Assembly (NCBI GenBank): GCA_965228065.1 | Contig: OZ245788.1 | Coordinates: 4,154,001-4,218,000 of the forward strand | DNA length: 64,000 nt | From: Sphingobium_A sp965228065 | Lineage (GTDB): Bacteria > Pseudomonadota > Alphaproteobacteria > Sphingomonadales > Sphingomonadaceae | Direction of reading: 5' to 3' | Shown here: positions 11,307-19,541 of the stretch, in pieces | Position numbering within the stretch: the first letter of the stretch is position 1 | Layout: the number at the start of each line of letters is the position of its first letter | Translations under genes and position numbers: made by a program | Notes under the pieces: generated by a model | Told to the model about the DNA's origin: nothing | Databases searched by the model: none | What the model saw: only the letters and a program-made list of their open reading frames with translations

Positions 11307-12350
11307 CTATCTCTGAAACGCGAATTCCACCGCCCGGCCAATGGCGGGCCACACCGAAATCCCGTGTCCCTGATCGGCGAACACCGCATAATCGCCGACT
11401 TCATAACCGGCCGCACCCTTCACGGCCTGAAGCCGGCTGGTGAGCTGACGCGCATTGTCCACCATGTTGGATCGCGCGATCATCGCGGCGACGGTTTTGG
11501 CATCCATGCCCGGAATTGGCCCCTTCGGCGGCACGCTTTCCTCCGACCCCATGGTGACGAGCACACGCGGCGTCGCCTTTCCGGCCTTCACCGCTTCGAC
11601 GAACGCGGCTTCGCCCTTCAGCACCACGCGGTTGTTCCACCAGATGGACGGGCTCGCGACGATGAAGGTCCGGAATGCCTGCGGCTCCGTGAACAGCGCG
11701 CGAAGCACGGCGAGGCCGCCAAGCGAATGGCCGAACAATGCCTGGTTCGACGTGTCGATCGTGGTGAGTGCCGCGACGCGGGGTTTCACATCCACTTCGA
11801 TCGTCTTCAGCAATTCGTCGAGCCCGCCGATGTCACTCGCTTTGTAAGGGGCCGGACCAGAGGCGTTCTGGACCGCGATTTCGGCATCGGTGGCGGGCAG
11901 GGTCAGGTCGTACATCCGCTCGCGTCCACGCGCGCGGATGACGGGATTGAGCGCGGCCATCGCCGGCGCGGGCGGGCCGTGGCGGGCATCCGATTCCGCG
12001 CCGAATTCGACGCTGTCCGGGTATCCGATGCCGACCACGACGACGTCGGTCGCATTGCCGTTCATCCGGACCGCTTCGGTCGCGCTGCCGAAATAGCCGT
12101 TGCCGTCGAAGATATAGAGGACCCGATACCCTTTGGGTGGAGGAGGGATCAGCGGGATGGCAACATTGATCCGATAGCGATGGCGGTTCACCGACGAGAC
12201 GAAATCGATCACCCGGCTGTTGGCAATCGTCACTTCTGCCGGCTGTGGCACGGATTGGGGCGGCGAGGCCGGGGCCTGCGCGAAGGCGGTACCGCTCATC
12301 AGCATCGCCGCAAGGATCGCACCCGGAATCTTCGCCATTGCCCACCTCAT
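11307..12350 (-). CDS. Secreted alpha/beta-hydrolase esterase (Fes/IroE-like fold)
   Basis: About 347 residues with a signal peptide (AILAAMLMSGTAFAQ). Shows the YIFDGNGYFG strand typical of enterobactin-esterase-like hydrolases, the nucleophile elbow GHSLGG and a catalytic His in DQGHGISVW near the C-terminus. Such proteins hydrolyse esters in the periplasm. The substrate could be a siderophore or a peptide ester and cannot be fixed here. Start 12350 is chosen for the AGGACG upstream; ATG at 12338 is possible. The shared 25-bp motif lies 22 bases before the start. Confidence 0.75.
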   Translation of the reverse strand: MRWAMAKIPGAILAAMLMSGTAFAQAPASPPQSVPQPAEVTIANSRVIDFVSSVNRHRYRINVAIPLIPPPPKGYRVLYIFDGNGYFGSATEAVRMNGNATDVVVVGIGYPDSVEFGAESDARHGPPAPAMAALNPVIRARGRERMYDLTLPATDAEIAVQNASGPAPYKASDIGGLDELLKTIEVDVKPRVAALTTIDTSNQALFGHSLGGLAVLRALFTEPQAFRTFIVASPSIWWNNRVVLKGEAAFVEAVKAGKATPRVLVTMGSEESVPPKGPIPGMDAKTVAAMIARSNMVDNARQLTSRLQAVKGAAGYEVGDYAVFADQGHGISVWPAIGRAVEFAFQR

Positions 12351-12371
12351 TGATTCGTCCTGTCGGGAAAG

Positions 12372-12396
12372 TGCAATCCCGATCGGAGAAAGACAA
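12372..12396 (-). promoter_or_regulatory. Shared hydrolase-upstream motif, copy 2
   Basis: TGCAATCCCG, then GGAGAAA, ending GACAA. It lies between the esterase (minus strand) and modA (plus strand), 22 bases before the esterase start. See the copies at 11136 and 21080. Confidence 0.55.
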
Positions 12397-12462
12397 TCGA
12401 AGTCCGATAAGGTGCGATGCGCACCATTGCGCCGCATCGGACAACCCGCCAATGTCGTCGTC

Positions 12463-13236
12463 ATGATCCAGTTCTTCGTCCGGCTGCTTGCCGCGATCGC
12501 CCTTGGCGCCGCCACATTGGCCCCCGCGGCCGCTCAGGATCGGGCACCGCTGGTGCTGGCGGCCGCGAGCCTGCAGGAATCATTGACCGAGGCGGCGGAT
12601 GCCTGGGCTGCACGCGGGCATGCCCGGCCGATCCTGTCCTTCGCGGCCTCCTCCGCATTGGCGCGGCAGATCGGGTCGGGTGCGCCGGCAGACCTGTTCA
12701 TTTCCGCCGACGAACCCTGGATGGACGATGTCGCGAAACGCGGGCTCGTCCGGCCCGGCACGCGTGTGTCCTTCCTGGCCAACCGGCTGGTGCTGGTAGC
12801 GCCGGCCGGCCGGCCGGTGCGGCTGACCATCGCACGCGGCTTCCCGCTCGCGCGCGCGCTGGGCAAGGGGCGGCTTGCCATGGCCGATCCCGATACCGTG
12901 CCTGCCGGCAAATATGGGCGTGCATCACTGACCGCGCTCGGTGTCTGGCCACAGGTCGCCGATCGCGTCGCGCGTGCCGAGAATGTCCGCGCAGCACTGG
13001 CGCTGGTCGAACGCGGAGAGGCGCCGCTGGGCATCGTCTACGCCACCGATGCGCGTGCTTCGCGCGGCGTGACGGTTGTCGGCACGTTCCCGGCGAACAG
13101 TCATCCGCCGATCACCTATCCCGTCGCCGCGCTGAAGGCGGGCCGCAATCTGGCCGCTGCCGAGGCGTTCCGCCGGTTCCTGATTTCGCGTGCCGGCCGG
13201 GCGATCTTCGCGCGTTACGGCTTCCCGGCGCGCTGA
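12463..13236 (+). CDS. modA: Molybdate ABC transporter, periplasmic binding protein ModA
   Basis: A 257-residue exported binding protein (signal MIQFFVRLL...APAAA). LVLAAASLQESLTEAADAW, FAASSALARQI, GAPADLFISADEPWMD and the C-terminal VAALKAG are ModA hallmarks: the two Ser-bearing loops bind the oxyanion. ATG at 12463 begins the signal peptide directly; longer readings add unlikely sequence. modB follows after 10 bases. Confidence 0.93.
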   Translation: MIQFFVRLLAAIALGAATLAPAAAQDRAPLVLAAASLQESLTEAADAWAARGHARPILSFAASSALARQIGSGAPADLFISADEPWMDDVAKRGLVRPGTRVSFLANRLVLVAPAGRPVRLTIARGFPLARALGKGRLAMADPDTVPAGKYGRASLTALGVWPQVADRVARAENVRAALALVERGEAPLGIVYATDARASRGVTVVGTFPANSHPPITYPVAALKAGRNLAAAEAFRRFLISRAGRAIFARYGFPAR

Positions 13237-13246
13237 CCGCCCGGTC

Positions 13247-13948
13247 GTGACGATCCTGACGCCCGACGATTGGGAGATCATCCGCCTGTCGCTGAAGGTC
13301 AGCGTGGTCGCGGTGATGCTGACCATGCCGATCGCCTTCGGTCTCGCCTGGGTGCTGGCGCGGTTGCGCTTTCCCGGCAAATTGCTGCTCGACGGCCTGG
13401 TCCATCTGCCGCTCGTGGTTCCCCCCGTCGTCACCGGCTGGCTGCTGCTACTGGCATTCGGCACCAACGGCCCTGCCGGACGCTGGTTCTCCGACTGGCT
13501 GGGCATCGAATTCATGTTCCGCTGGACGGGCGCGGCGCTGGCCGCCGCAGTGATGGCGCTGCCGCTGATGGTGCGCGCGATGCGATTGTCGATCGAGGCG
13601 GTGGATCGCCGGCTGGAGGGCGCGGCGCGGACATTGGGCGCGACGCGCTGGCGCGTCTTCCTGACCATCACTTTGCCATTGTCGCTGCCCGGCGTGCTGG
13701 CGGGCGCGGTGCTGGGCTTCGCGCGCTCGATCGGCGAGTTCGGCGCCACGATCACCTTCGTCTCCAACATTCCCGGCGAGACCCGGACCTTGCCGATCGC
13801 AATCTATTCGGCGCTGCAGGTGCCAGGCGGGGAGGGAATGGTGACGCGGCTGGCGATCATCTCGGTTCTGTTGTCGCTGGGGGCGCTGATCGCATCGGAA
13901 GCGCTGTCGCGGCGCGCAGGGGCAGGGCGGGGCGGCCATGTCCTTTGA
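13247..13948 (+). CDS. modB: Molybdate ABC transporter permease ModB
   Basis: A 233-residue permease with about five helices and the EAA-loop sequence EGAARTLGATRWRVFLTITLP that contacts the ATPase. The GTG at 13247, 11 bases after the modA stop, gives MTILTPDDWEIIRLSLKVS, the usual ModB beginning. An upstream in-frame ATG at 13190 lies inside modA and is not preferred. It overlaps modC by 11 bases. Confidence 0.92.
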   Translation: MTILTPDDWEIIRLSLKVSVVAVMLTMPIAFGLAWVLARLRFPGKLLLDGLVHLPLVVPPVVTGWLLLLAFGTNGPAGRWFSDWLGIEFMFRWTGAALAAAVMALPLMVRAMRLSIEAVDRRLEGAARTLGATRWRVFLTITLPLSLPGVLAGAVLGFARSIGEFGATITFVSNIPGETRTLPIAIYSALQVPGGEGMVTRLAIISVLLSLGALIASEALSRRAGAGRGGHVL

Positions 13949-14588
13949 GATCCATGTCGATCGCCGGCTGGGCGACGCGACGATTGCGCTGGCGCTCGAT
14001 GCCGACGCGGACGGGGCAGGGATCACTGCGCTGTTCGGCACGTCCGGCGCCGGCAAGACGAGCGTGCTCAACATGGTCGCCGGATTGCTCAAGCCCGATC
14101 GCGGCCGGATCATGGTGTCGGGCCGGACCCTGTTCGATATGGATGCGGGGATAAACCTGCCACCCGAGCAGCGCCGTGCCGGCTATGTGTTCCAGGACGG
14201 GCGTCTGTTTCCGCACCGGCGGGTGCGCGCGAACCTGCTGTATGGCGCGCGGCTGATCGATGAAGAGGCTCGGCGGGTCGGCCTCGACATCGGGTTGGAC
14301 GAAGCGGTCGCCTTCCTCGGCATCGGTCATCTGCTCGATCGCTGGCCGCGCACGCTGTCGGGTGGCGAGGCGCAGCGGGTCGCGATCGGCCGCGCGCTGC
14401 TGTCCGGCCCCCGTTTCCTGCTGATGGACGAGCCCCTCGCGTCGCTCGACGCTGCACGGCGCGAGGATATCATGACCGTGATCGAACGCGTCCGCGACGA
14501 GTTCGGCCTGCCCACGCTCTATGTCAGCCATGATCGCGCAGAGGTGGAACGGCTCGCGACGCGCATCGTGGCGATGCCACAAGGGTGA
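13938..14588 (+). CDS. modC: Molybdate ABC transporter ATPase ModC, lacking the C-terminal MOP/TOBE domain
   Basis: A 216-residue ABC ATPase with Walker A GTSGAGKT (~34-41), signature LSGGEAQR, Walker B FLLMDEP and the switch His in YVSHDR. Full-length ModC is about 350 residues and ends with a molybdate-binding TOBE/MOP domain that regulates it; here the protein stops right after the ATPase core and the next ORF begins in the GTGA overlap at 14585, so there is no room for that domain and no sign of a frameshift. It energises ModAB uptake. Confidence 0.9.
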   Translation: MSFEIHVDRRLGDATIALALDADADGAGITALFGTSGAGKTSVLNMVAGLLKPDRGRIMVSGRTLFDMDAGINLPPEQRRAGYVFQDGRLFPHRRVRANLLYGARLIDEEARRVGLDIGLDEAVAFLGIGHLLDRWPRTLSGGEAQRVAIGRALLSGPRFLLMDEPLASLDAARREDIMTVIERVRDEFGLPTLYVSHDRAEVERLATRIVAMPQG

Positions 14589-14980
14589 GGCCGGTGAAGG
14601 AAATCGGCAAATTCCTTCTGTCGCCGTTGCCTGCCGCGGTGGCGGCCGGCTGCGTGTCGGCGGCCACCGGTGCCTTTCCGCGACCGCTCTCGATCATCAT
14701 CTTCTTCTGCTTGCTGCTTTATGTCGCACAGCTCGTGCTGGGCATTCCCATCCGGTTGCTGCTGATGCACTGGCGGCGGGTTTCGGTGACAAGCTATGCC
14801 GTTGGCGGTTTTGCCATGACCGCGATCCCGACCGCGCCCTATGTCTTATGGGCAATGAACCTGCATGGGTATCCGGTCTCCTTCGTCGCCACATTCTTCT
14901 GGCTGATGGGCTGTTACGGCGCGCTCACGGGGTTCTGTTACTGGCTGTTGGCCCGGCCGGATCGGCGGGCGCCGGGCTGA
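14585..14980 (+). CDS. Small polytopic membrane protein coupled to modC
   Basis: 131 residues with four predicted helices and no motif I recognise. The GTG start overlaps the modC stop (GTGA), so it is the fourth gene of the mod operon; an internal GTG at 14594 is an alternative. Its 3' end overlaps the convergent gene at 14925 by 56 bases. Role in molybdate uptake is only inferred from position. Confidence 0.65.
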   Translation: MRPVKEIGKFLLSPLPAAVAAGCVSAATGAFPRPLSIIIFFCLLLYVAQLVLGIPIRLLLMHWRRVSVTSYAVGGFAMTAIPTAPYVLWAMNLHGYPVSFVATFFWLMGCYGALTGFCYWLLARPDRRAPG

Positions 14981-15758
14981 TCGCCTGTGTCATCGCCGCA
15001 CGCGCATCGTGCATCGGCTGCTGCGAAACGGTGATCCCGCCGCTCCACGGTCGATCGAGGTCGAGGATCAGCAGCAGCGCGAGCGTCAGCAGCAGGAACA
15101 GGATCGACGTCACGGCCCGGTGACGTTTGCCCGATCCACCGAGCACATAGCCGACGATGCCCGCGGACATCAGCGCATACAGGATCAGCACCTCGAGCAC
15201 GCGGCCGGGAATATGCGCATCCCGCTCGGCCCGGCGAGCCGATGCGGCGTCGAACATCTCGTTCATCGAGGTCAGGATCGTGCTCGTGATGGGCGGTGGC
15301 GTTTCGCGGGTCGCGGCGCGCATCTCGGCCCAGAGCGCAGCCTGTGCCCGGCCGGTTTCCCCTTCGATTGCATCCGCGCCCGCCGCGCCGTTCTCGGGCA
15401 GGCGCAGGCGGATATCGGCATAGTGCGTAACGGCCGACTGGAGCTTGGGTCCGCTCTGATCGCCTGCAAGCCCAGCACGCAGCCAGGCCGTGCCGATCGC
15501 ATTGGCCTCCGTCACCACCAGCGCACGGCGCGCATCGTAGCGCGACAGCGACAGTGAGAAGGTGAAGCCGATCAGCAATGCGAGCAGGGCAAGGGCGGCT
15601 GAAAGCAGATACCCCTCGCCCTCGCTTCCCTCCGCACCGCCGCGCATGCGTCGCCGCAGCAGATTGCCGGCAGTCGAGACGCCGGCGAGCAACAGGAACA
15701 GCACGATCCCCAGCAGCCACAGGCTCGTCGCGCCCAACGCCGTGTCGAGAATCCCCAT
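14925..15758 (-). CDS. DUF4239-like membrane protein
   Basis: 277 residues: two N-terminal helices, a soluble middle containing SLSRYDARRALVVTEANAIGTAWLRAGL and two C-terminal helices. The segment with RYDARR and EANAIGTAWLR is typical of the DUF4239/bestrophin-like family, whose function is unknown. The ATG at 15758 is supported by GGAGG seven bases upstream. It overlaps the convergent mod-operon tail. Confidence 0.7.
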   Translation of the reverse strand: MGILDTALGATSLWLLGIVLFLLLAGVSTAGNLLRRRMRGGAEGSEGEGYLLSAALALLALLIGFTFSLSLSRYDARRALVVTEANAIGTAWLRAGLAGDQSGPKLQSAVTHYADIRLRLPENGAAGADAIEGETGRAQAALWAEMRAATRETPPPITSTILTSMNEMFDAASARRAERDAHIPGRVLEVLILYALMSAGIVGYVLGGSGKRHRAVTSILFLLLTLALLLILDLDRPWSGGITVSQQPMHDARAAMTQAISPAPADPAGPTASNRTP

Positions 15759-15873
15759 GCCGTCGCCTCCCCGTCTGTCGAGGGCCGGGGTGCCACAGCC
15801 ACGATGGGGGGACCACCAAAAATCGAACACGGTTGAGCATGGCGCGGCAGCCTTGGGTGAGGCATCATGCGCC

Positions 15874-16638
15874 ATGGCAAATGAACCTCGCGCCCCACGC
15901 CTGGCCGTCCTGATCGACGCCGATAATGCATCCGCCCGGATCGCACCGGGCCTGTTCGAAGAGATTGCGAAGATCGGCGAAGCAAGCGTGCGTCGCATCT
16001 ATGGCGATTTTTCGGGCACGCGGCTGAAATCCTGGGCCGACATATTGTCCACCCATGCGATCATGCCGCATCAGAATTTCGCCTATACCTCCGGGAAGAA
16101 CGCGTCGGATATCGCACTGGTGATCGATGCGATGGATCTGCTCCACAGCGCACGCTTCGATGGTTTCTGCCTGGTATCGTCGGACAGCGATTTCACTCGG
16201 CTGGCGGCGCGGATCCGGGAACAGGGCGTGGATGTCTATGGTTTCGGCGAACAGAAGACGCCGGAGAGTTTCCGCCAGGCCTGCCGCCGCTTCATCTACA
16301 CGGAGAATTTGTTGCCGGAGGCGCCGGCGCCCGATCAGCCCGAAAAGCCCGATGCGCGTCCGGCATCGGTTACCCGTCCGCCGAGCGCAGCGACCGCGCT
16401 CATCAAGACCGCGATCGCACAACTGGCTGGAGAAGATGGCTGGGTTGCGCTGGGCGGTGTCGGCCAACGGCTCCAGGTGCTCACATCGGACTTCGATCCA
16501 CGCACCTATGGCTTCGCGAAACTCGGCGATCTGGTGGAGAAGACAGATGCGTTCGAGATCGAACGCCGGGCAGGGCACGGCGTTTACATCAGGATCAAAC
16601 CGACCGTGCGCGGGAAGAGCTCGAAAACAGGGAAATAG
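15874..16638 (+). CDS. NYN-domain ribonuclease-like protein with C-terminal OST-HTH/LOTUS domain
   Basis: 254 residues. An N-terminal NYN (PIN-like, LabA/DUF88) domain shows LAVLIDADNAS, SGKNASDIALVIDAMD and SSDSDFTRLAARIRE with the acidic residues expected of a metal-dependent nuclease. After a Pro-rich linker (~150-170) comes a winged-helix OST-HTH domain ending GVYIRIK. Such proteins are thought to act in RNA metabolism. ATG at 15874 starts directly at the domain. Confidence 0.85.
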   Translation: MANEPRAPRLAVLIDADNASARIAPGLFEEIAKIGEASVRRIYGDFSGTRLKSWADILSTHAIMPHQNFAYTSGKNASDIALVIDAMDLLHSARFDGFCLVSSDSDFTRLAARIREQGVDVYGFGEQKTPESFRQACRRFIYTENLLPEAPAPDQPEKPDARPASVTRPPSAATALIKTAIAQLAGEDGWVALGGVGQRLQVLTSDFDPRTYGFAKLGDLVEKTDAFEIERRAGHGVYIRIKPTVRGKSSKTGK

Positions 16639-16670
16639 CCGGACATTTTAGCCCGATCCCGCTTTCGCGA

Positions 16671-17594
16671 TCAGGGTTTGCCGTCCAGGAATCTGCGGAC
16701 CAGAGCAATCGTCGCCCCGGGGTTCTCCTCCATGATCCAGTGACCGGAATTTGGCACGACACCTTCGGTTACGTCGGTCGCGGCGGCGCGCATCACCACG
16801 GCCATCGTCGTGCCGAAGGATTTCTCGCCGCCCAGCGCAAGGACGGGCACGGTGAGCTTGCCGCCCGAGGCGATCATCGCACGATTGTCGATCGCATCCT
16901 GATCGAAGGCGGCGAACTGCGCGAAGCCGGCGTGCATCGCACCGGGGCGTGCATAGAGCGCGGCATAATGCCGGCGTGCAGCTTCGCTGAAATATTTGGG
17001 GTCGGCTGAGAATTCGTTCCAGAAGCGGTCGAGATAGATGCGCTCTCGACCGGCGACCAGCCGCTCCATGTCCGGCCCGCCGAAGCGGAAATGCCAGAGC
17101 AGCGGGTTCTTCAATATCTCCTCCCACGGGCCGATCCCGGGCACCGGTGCATCGATCAGCACCAGCCGCGTCGTGCGCGCCGGATGCTGTGCGGCAAAGG
17201 CAAAGCCGACCATGTTGCCGATATCGTGCGCCACGACGTCCGTGCGCTCGATCTTCAGCGCGTCGAGTACGCCCACGACGTCTTCGGCCTGGGTTTTCTT
17301 GTCATATCCGCCGGCCGGCTTGGTCGAGAGCCCCATGCCACGCAGATCGGGCACCACGACCAGATGATCGCGCGCCAGTTCGGTCGCCAGCGGTGCCCAC
17401 ATATCACCGGTCTCGCCATAGCCATGGAGCAGCACCACAGCCGGCCCCTTGCCACCGACACGAACATGGATGGTGGTGCCGTTGGTCGCGATCTCCTGCA
17501 TGTGGAATGCGGCGGGGAAGGGCGGAACCTGTGCATGGGCCGCGGTGCCCGCGATCAGGAGGAACGCGAGGATGACGGCGCGGAGCGGCTGCAT
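16671..17594 (-). CDS. Secreted alpha/beta-hydrolase (epoxide hydrolase-like)
   Basis: 307 residues with signal MQPLRAVILAFLLIAGTAAHA. HGYGETGDMW is the oxyanion-hole region, HDIGN carries an Asp nucleophile and GHWIMEENP the catalytic His. An Asp nucleophile is typical of epoxide hydrolases and haloalkane dehalogenases rather than serine esterases. Single gene; the substrate is unknown. Confidence 0.8.
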   Translation of the reverse strand: MQPLRAVILAFLLIAGTAAHAQVPPFPAAFHMQEIATNGTTIHVRVGGKGPAVVLLHGYGETGDMWAPLATELARDHLVVVPDLRGMGLSTKPAGGYDKKTQAEDVVGVLDALKIERTDVVAHDIGNMVGFAFAAQHPARTTRLVLIDAPVPGIGPWEEILKNPLLWHFRFGGPDMERLVAGRERIYLDRFWNEFSADPKYFSEAARRHYAALYARPGAMHAGFAQFAAFDQDAIDNRAMIASGGKLTVPVLALGGEKSFGTTMAVVMRAAATDVTEGVVPNSGHWIMEENPGATIALVRRFLDGKP

Positions 17595-17677
17595 GGGTAG
17601 TCCCTTCGATTGGGGACTTCGAACATAGGCTATCGTTACGGTGTCGTCACGCGATCATGTCGCTCACCCCCGCGTCG

Positions 17678-18577
17678 TCAAGCCTCGATCGTGAGGTGGC
17701 CGATTTCGCGGACAGGACGCAGCCGCTCGCGGATCGTCGCAGCTGTGGCCTGGCCCGCGATCCGGACAATTGCGGCATGTCCGGCAGGGCCGATCCGCCA
17801 GACGTGAAGGTCGGTGACGACCGCATCGCCCGGCGCTTCCACGCGGTCGCGTATCTTAGTCGTCAGTCCCGGATCCGACCGGTCGAGCAGCACCGCCGCA
17901 CTGTCGCGCATCAGCGACCATGACCAGCGGGCAATGACGATCGCGCCGACGATACCCATGACGGGATCGAGCCAGACCCAGCCGAGATAGCGCCCCGCAA
18001 GCAATGCCGCGATGGCGAGGATCGAGGTCAATGCATCGGCCAGTACATGGAGATAGGCGGCCCGCAGATTATTGTCGTGACCGTGATGGTGGTGATGGCC
18101 GTCATGAGCGTGGCCGTGACGATGGTCATGCCCGCCCGAGAGCAGCAGCGCACTGACCAGGTTCACCGCCAGCCCGACGATGGCGACGATAGTCGCTTCG
18201 CCGAATGCGACACGCGCCGGCTCCGCAAGGCGCGCGACCGATTCCGCCGCGATGCCGAGCGCGATCAGCCCGAGCGCGAGCGCGGAGGCGAAGCCTGCAA
18301 GATCGCCGACCTTGCCCGTGCCGAAGCTGTATCGCGGATCGGCGACATGGCGACGCGCATAGCCATAGGCGATCGCGGCGACGCCGAGCGCGCCGGCATG
18401 GGTGGCCATGTGGAAGCCGTCGGCCAGCAGCGCCATCGATCCGGTGATATATCCGGCGGCGATCTCGACGACCATCATCAGCGTGGTGATCGCGACAACC
18501 CAGAGCGTGCGGCGGGCATTGCGATCATGCGATGCGCCCAGGAAATCATGCGCGTGATCAGCGCCGTTGCCTGACAT
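17678..18577 (-). CDS. dmeF: Cation diffusion facilitator exporter, DmeF-like (Co/Ni)
   Basis: 299 residues with six helices and a His-rich cytoplasmic loop (HDHRHGHAHDGHHHHHGHD), the CDF motif ADGFHMATHAGAL in helix 2 and HVLADALTSILAI in helix 5. This composition and the DRNARRTLWVV start match DmeF, which exports cobalt and nickel in exchange for protons. It lies just downstream of an RcnR-type regulator. ATG at 18577 is chosen; ATG at 18595, overlapping the regulator stop, is also possible. Confidence 0.85.
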   Translation of the reverse strand: MSGNGADHAHDFLGASHDRNARRTLWVVAITTLMMVVEIAAGYITGSMALLADGFHMATHAGALGVAAIAYGYARRHVADPRYSFGTGKVGDLAGFASALALGLIALGIAAESVARLAEPARVAFGEATIVAIVGLAVNLVSALLLSGGHDHRHGHAHDGHHHHHGHDNNLRAAYLHVLADALTSILAIAALLAGRYLGWVWLDPVMGIVGAIVIARWSWSLMRDSAAVLLDRSDPGLTTKIRDRVEAPGDAVVTDLHVWRIGPAGHAAIVRIAGQATAATIRERLRPVREIGHLTIEA

Positions 18578-18584
18578 TGTCGGG

Positions 18585-18857
18585 TCAGCGGACATGACGG
18601 CGCAGCAGCATGGCGAGTTCGTCGGCGGCGATGCTGCGTTCCGCATCGGTCAGACCAGGTGCCGCGACATGGGCATTGAGATGGTCGACAACCAGTTCAT
18701 CCATCAGCCCCGCCACGGCGCCGCGCACCGCCGCGACAAGATGCAGCGTTTCCGCGCAGGCGGCATCGCCCTGAATTGCGCGCTCGACCGCAGCGACCTG
18801 TCCCGCGATCCGGCGCACCCGCGCGACCATCGCATCCTTGTTCCTGGAGATATGCAT
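18585..18857 (-). CDS. RcnR/DmeR-type metal-responsive repressor
   Basis: A 90-residue all-helical DUF156 protein. His2, Cys34, His59 and His63 align with the Ni/Co ligands His3, Cys35, His60 and His64 of RcnR after a one-residue shift, so nickel or cobalt is the likely inducer. Metal binding would release the G-tract operator just upstream and induce dmeF. It is the first gene of the dmeR-dmeF operon. Confidence 0.87.
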   Translation of the reverse strand: MHISRNKDAMVARVRRIAGQVAAVERAIQGDAACAETLHLVAAVRGAVAGLMDELVVDHLNAHVAAPGLTDAERSIAADELAMLLRRHVR

Positions 18858-18860
18858 AGG

Positions 18861-18877
18861 ATAGGGGGGTACCCTAT
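18861..18877. promoter_or_regulatory. RcnR/DmeR-type G-tract operator
   Basis: ATAGGGGGGTACCCTAT: a G6 tract flanked by TA-rich inverted ends, the architecture bound by RcnR-family repressors. It begins four bases before the regulator's start codon, so bound repressor would block its own promoter. Confidence 0.65.
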
Positions 18878-18933
18878 ATATGATAGAGCGACAAGGTTGG
18901 TTAGCCGGCTCTGTTGCTGCAGCTCTGTTATGT

Positions 18934-18947
18934 GTTTTCGCGAAAAC
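18934..18947. promoter_or_regulatory. Perfect 14-bp palindrome GTTTTCGCGAAAAC
   Basis: A symmetric site midway between the regulator and the MerC-like gene. The protein that binds it is unknown; it does not match the alphaproteobacterial LexA consensus. Confidence 0.35.
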
Positions 18948-18979
18948 GATCGAGGAAGCGGCGGCACCCCTTGCAATCG

Positions 18980-18996
18980 ATGATACAAAGTATCAT
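18980..18996. promoter_or_regulatory. 17-bp palindrome, candidate metalloregulator operator of merC-like gene
   Basis: ATGATAC-AAA-GTATCAT, perfect arms, ending nine bases before the ATG at 19006. Position and symmetry fit a repressor site. A Fur-superfamily (Zur-like) regulator is one candidate, since MerC-like genes are often zinc-controlled. Confidence 0.45.
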
Positions 18997-19005
18997 TTGC
19001 CGATC

Positions 19006-19395
19006 ATGCAGAGACGGATCGGAACAGAACAGGCTTGGCTCGACCATTTTGCGGTGGGCGCGTCGCTTCTGTGCCTGATCCATTGCCTGGCGCTGCCGAT
19101 CCTGATCGCGGCTTTGCCCGTGCTGGCCCGCGCGCTGGATCTTGGCGAGGGATTTCACCTGGTGATCCTGGGCGCCGCGATCCCGACCAGCGCGATCGCA
19201 TTGGCGAGCGGGCACCGGCGCCATGGGGCGCTCGTGCCGGTGTTTGCGGGTATTGCAGGACTGATCCTGATGGCCGCGGGCGCATTGTTCGTGAGCCGCG
19301 CCGCAGCGGAGACGGCGCTGACAGTCGCGGGCAGCCTGTTGCTGGCCGGAGCGCATATCGCCAACTGGCGGCTGCGGACGCGCGCGACGGTGTGA
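19006..19395 (+). CDS. MerC-domain membrane protein
   Basis: 129 residues with four helices. ASLLCLIHCLALPILIAALPVLA holds the paired Cys of the MerC family in helix 1 (LCLIHC). MerC homologues bind or move Hg, Zn or other soft metals. ATG at 19006 is chosen so that the palindromic operator lies in the promoter; the reading frame extends upstream to 18880 without convincing coding sequence. It is divergent from the dmeR-dmeF operon. Confidence 0.75.
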   Translation: MQRRIGTEQAWLDHFAVGASLLCLIHCLALPILIAALPVLARALDLGEGFHLVILGAAIPTSAIALASGHRRHGALVPVFAGIAGLILMAAGALFVSRAAAETALTVAGSLLLAGAHIANWRLRTRATV

Positions 19396-19435
19396 TCGCC
19401 GCGCGGTGGCGTCGGAAAAAGGCCCGCTGCCCAAC

Positions 19436-19524
19436 CCGTTTGGACTGAGCTTGTCGAAGTCCTGCCCTTCTCCGGCACGGTGTCGAAGAAAGGACAAGGA
19501 CTTCGACAAGCTCAGTCCGAACGG
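19436..19524. repeat. Intergenic inverted repeat, CTTCGACAAGCTCAG family
   Basis: Arms 19436-19463 and 19497-19524 match at 27 of 28 positions (GGACTGAGCTTGTCGAAGTCC and its complement), with a 33-base loop. It lies between the convergent merC-like gene and a serine hydrolase and can act as a bidirectional terminator. Confidence 0.85.
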
Positions 19525-19541
19525 ATAAGAGTTACGTCACC

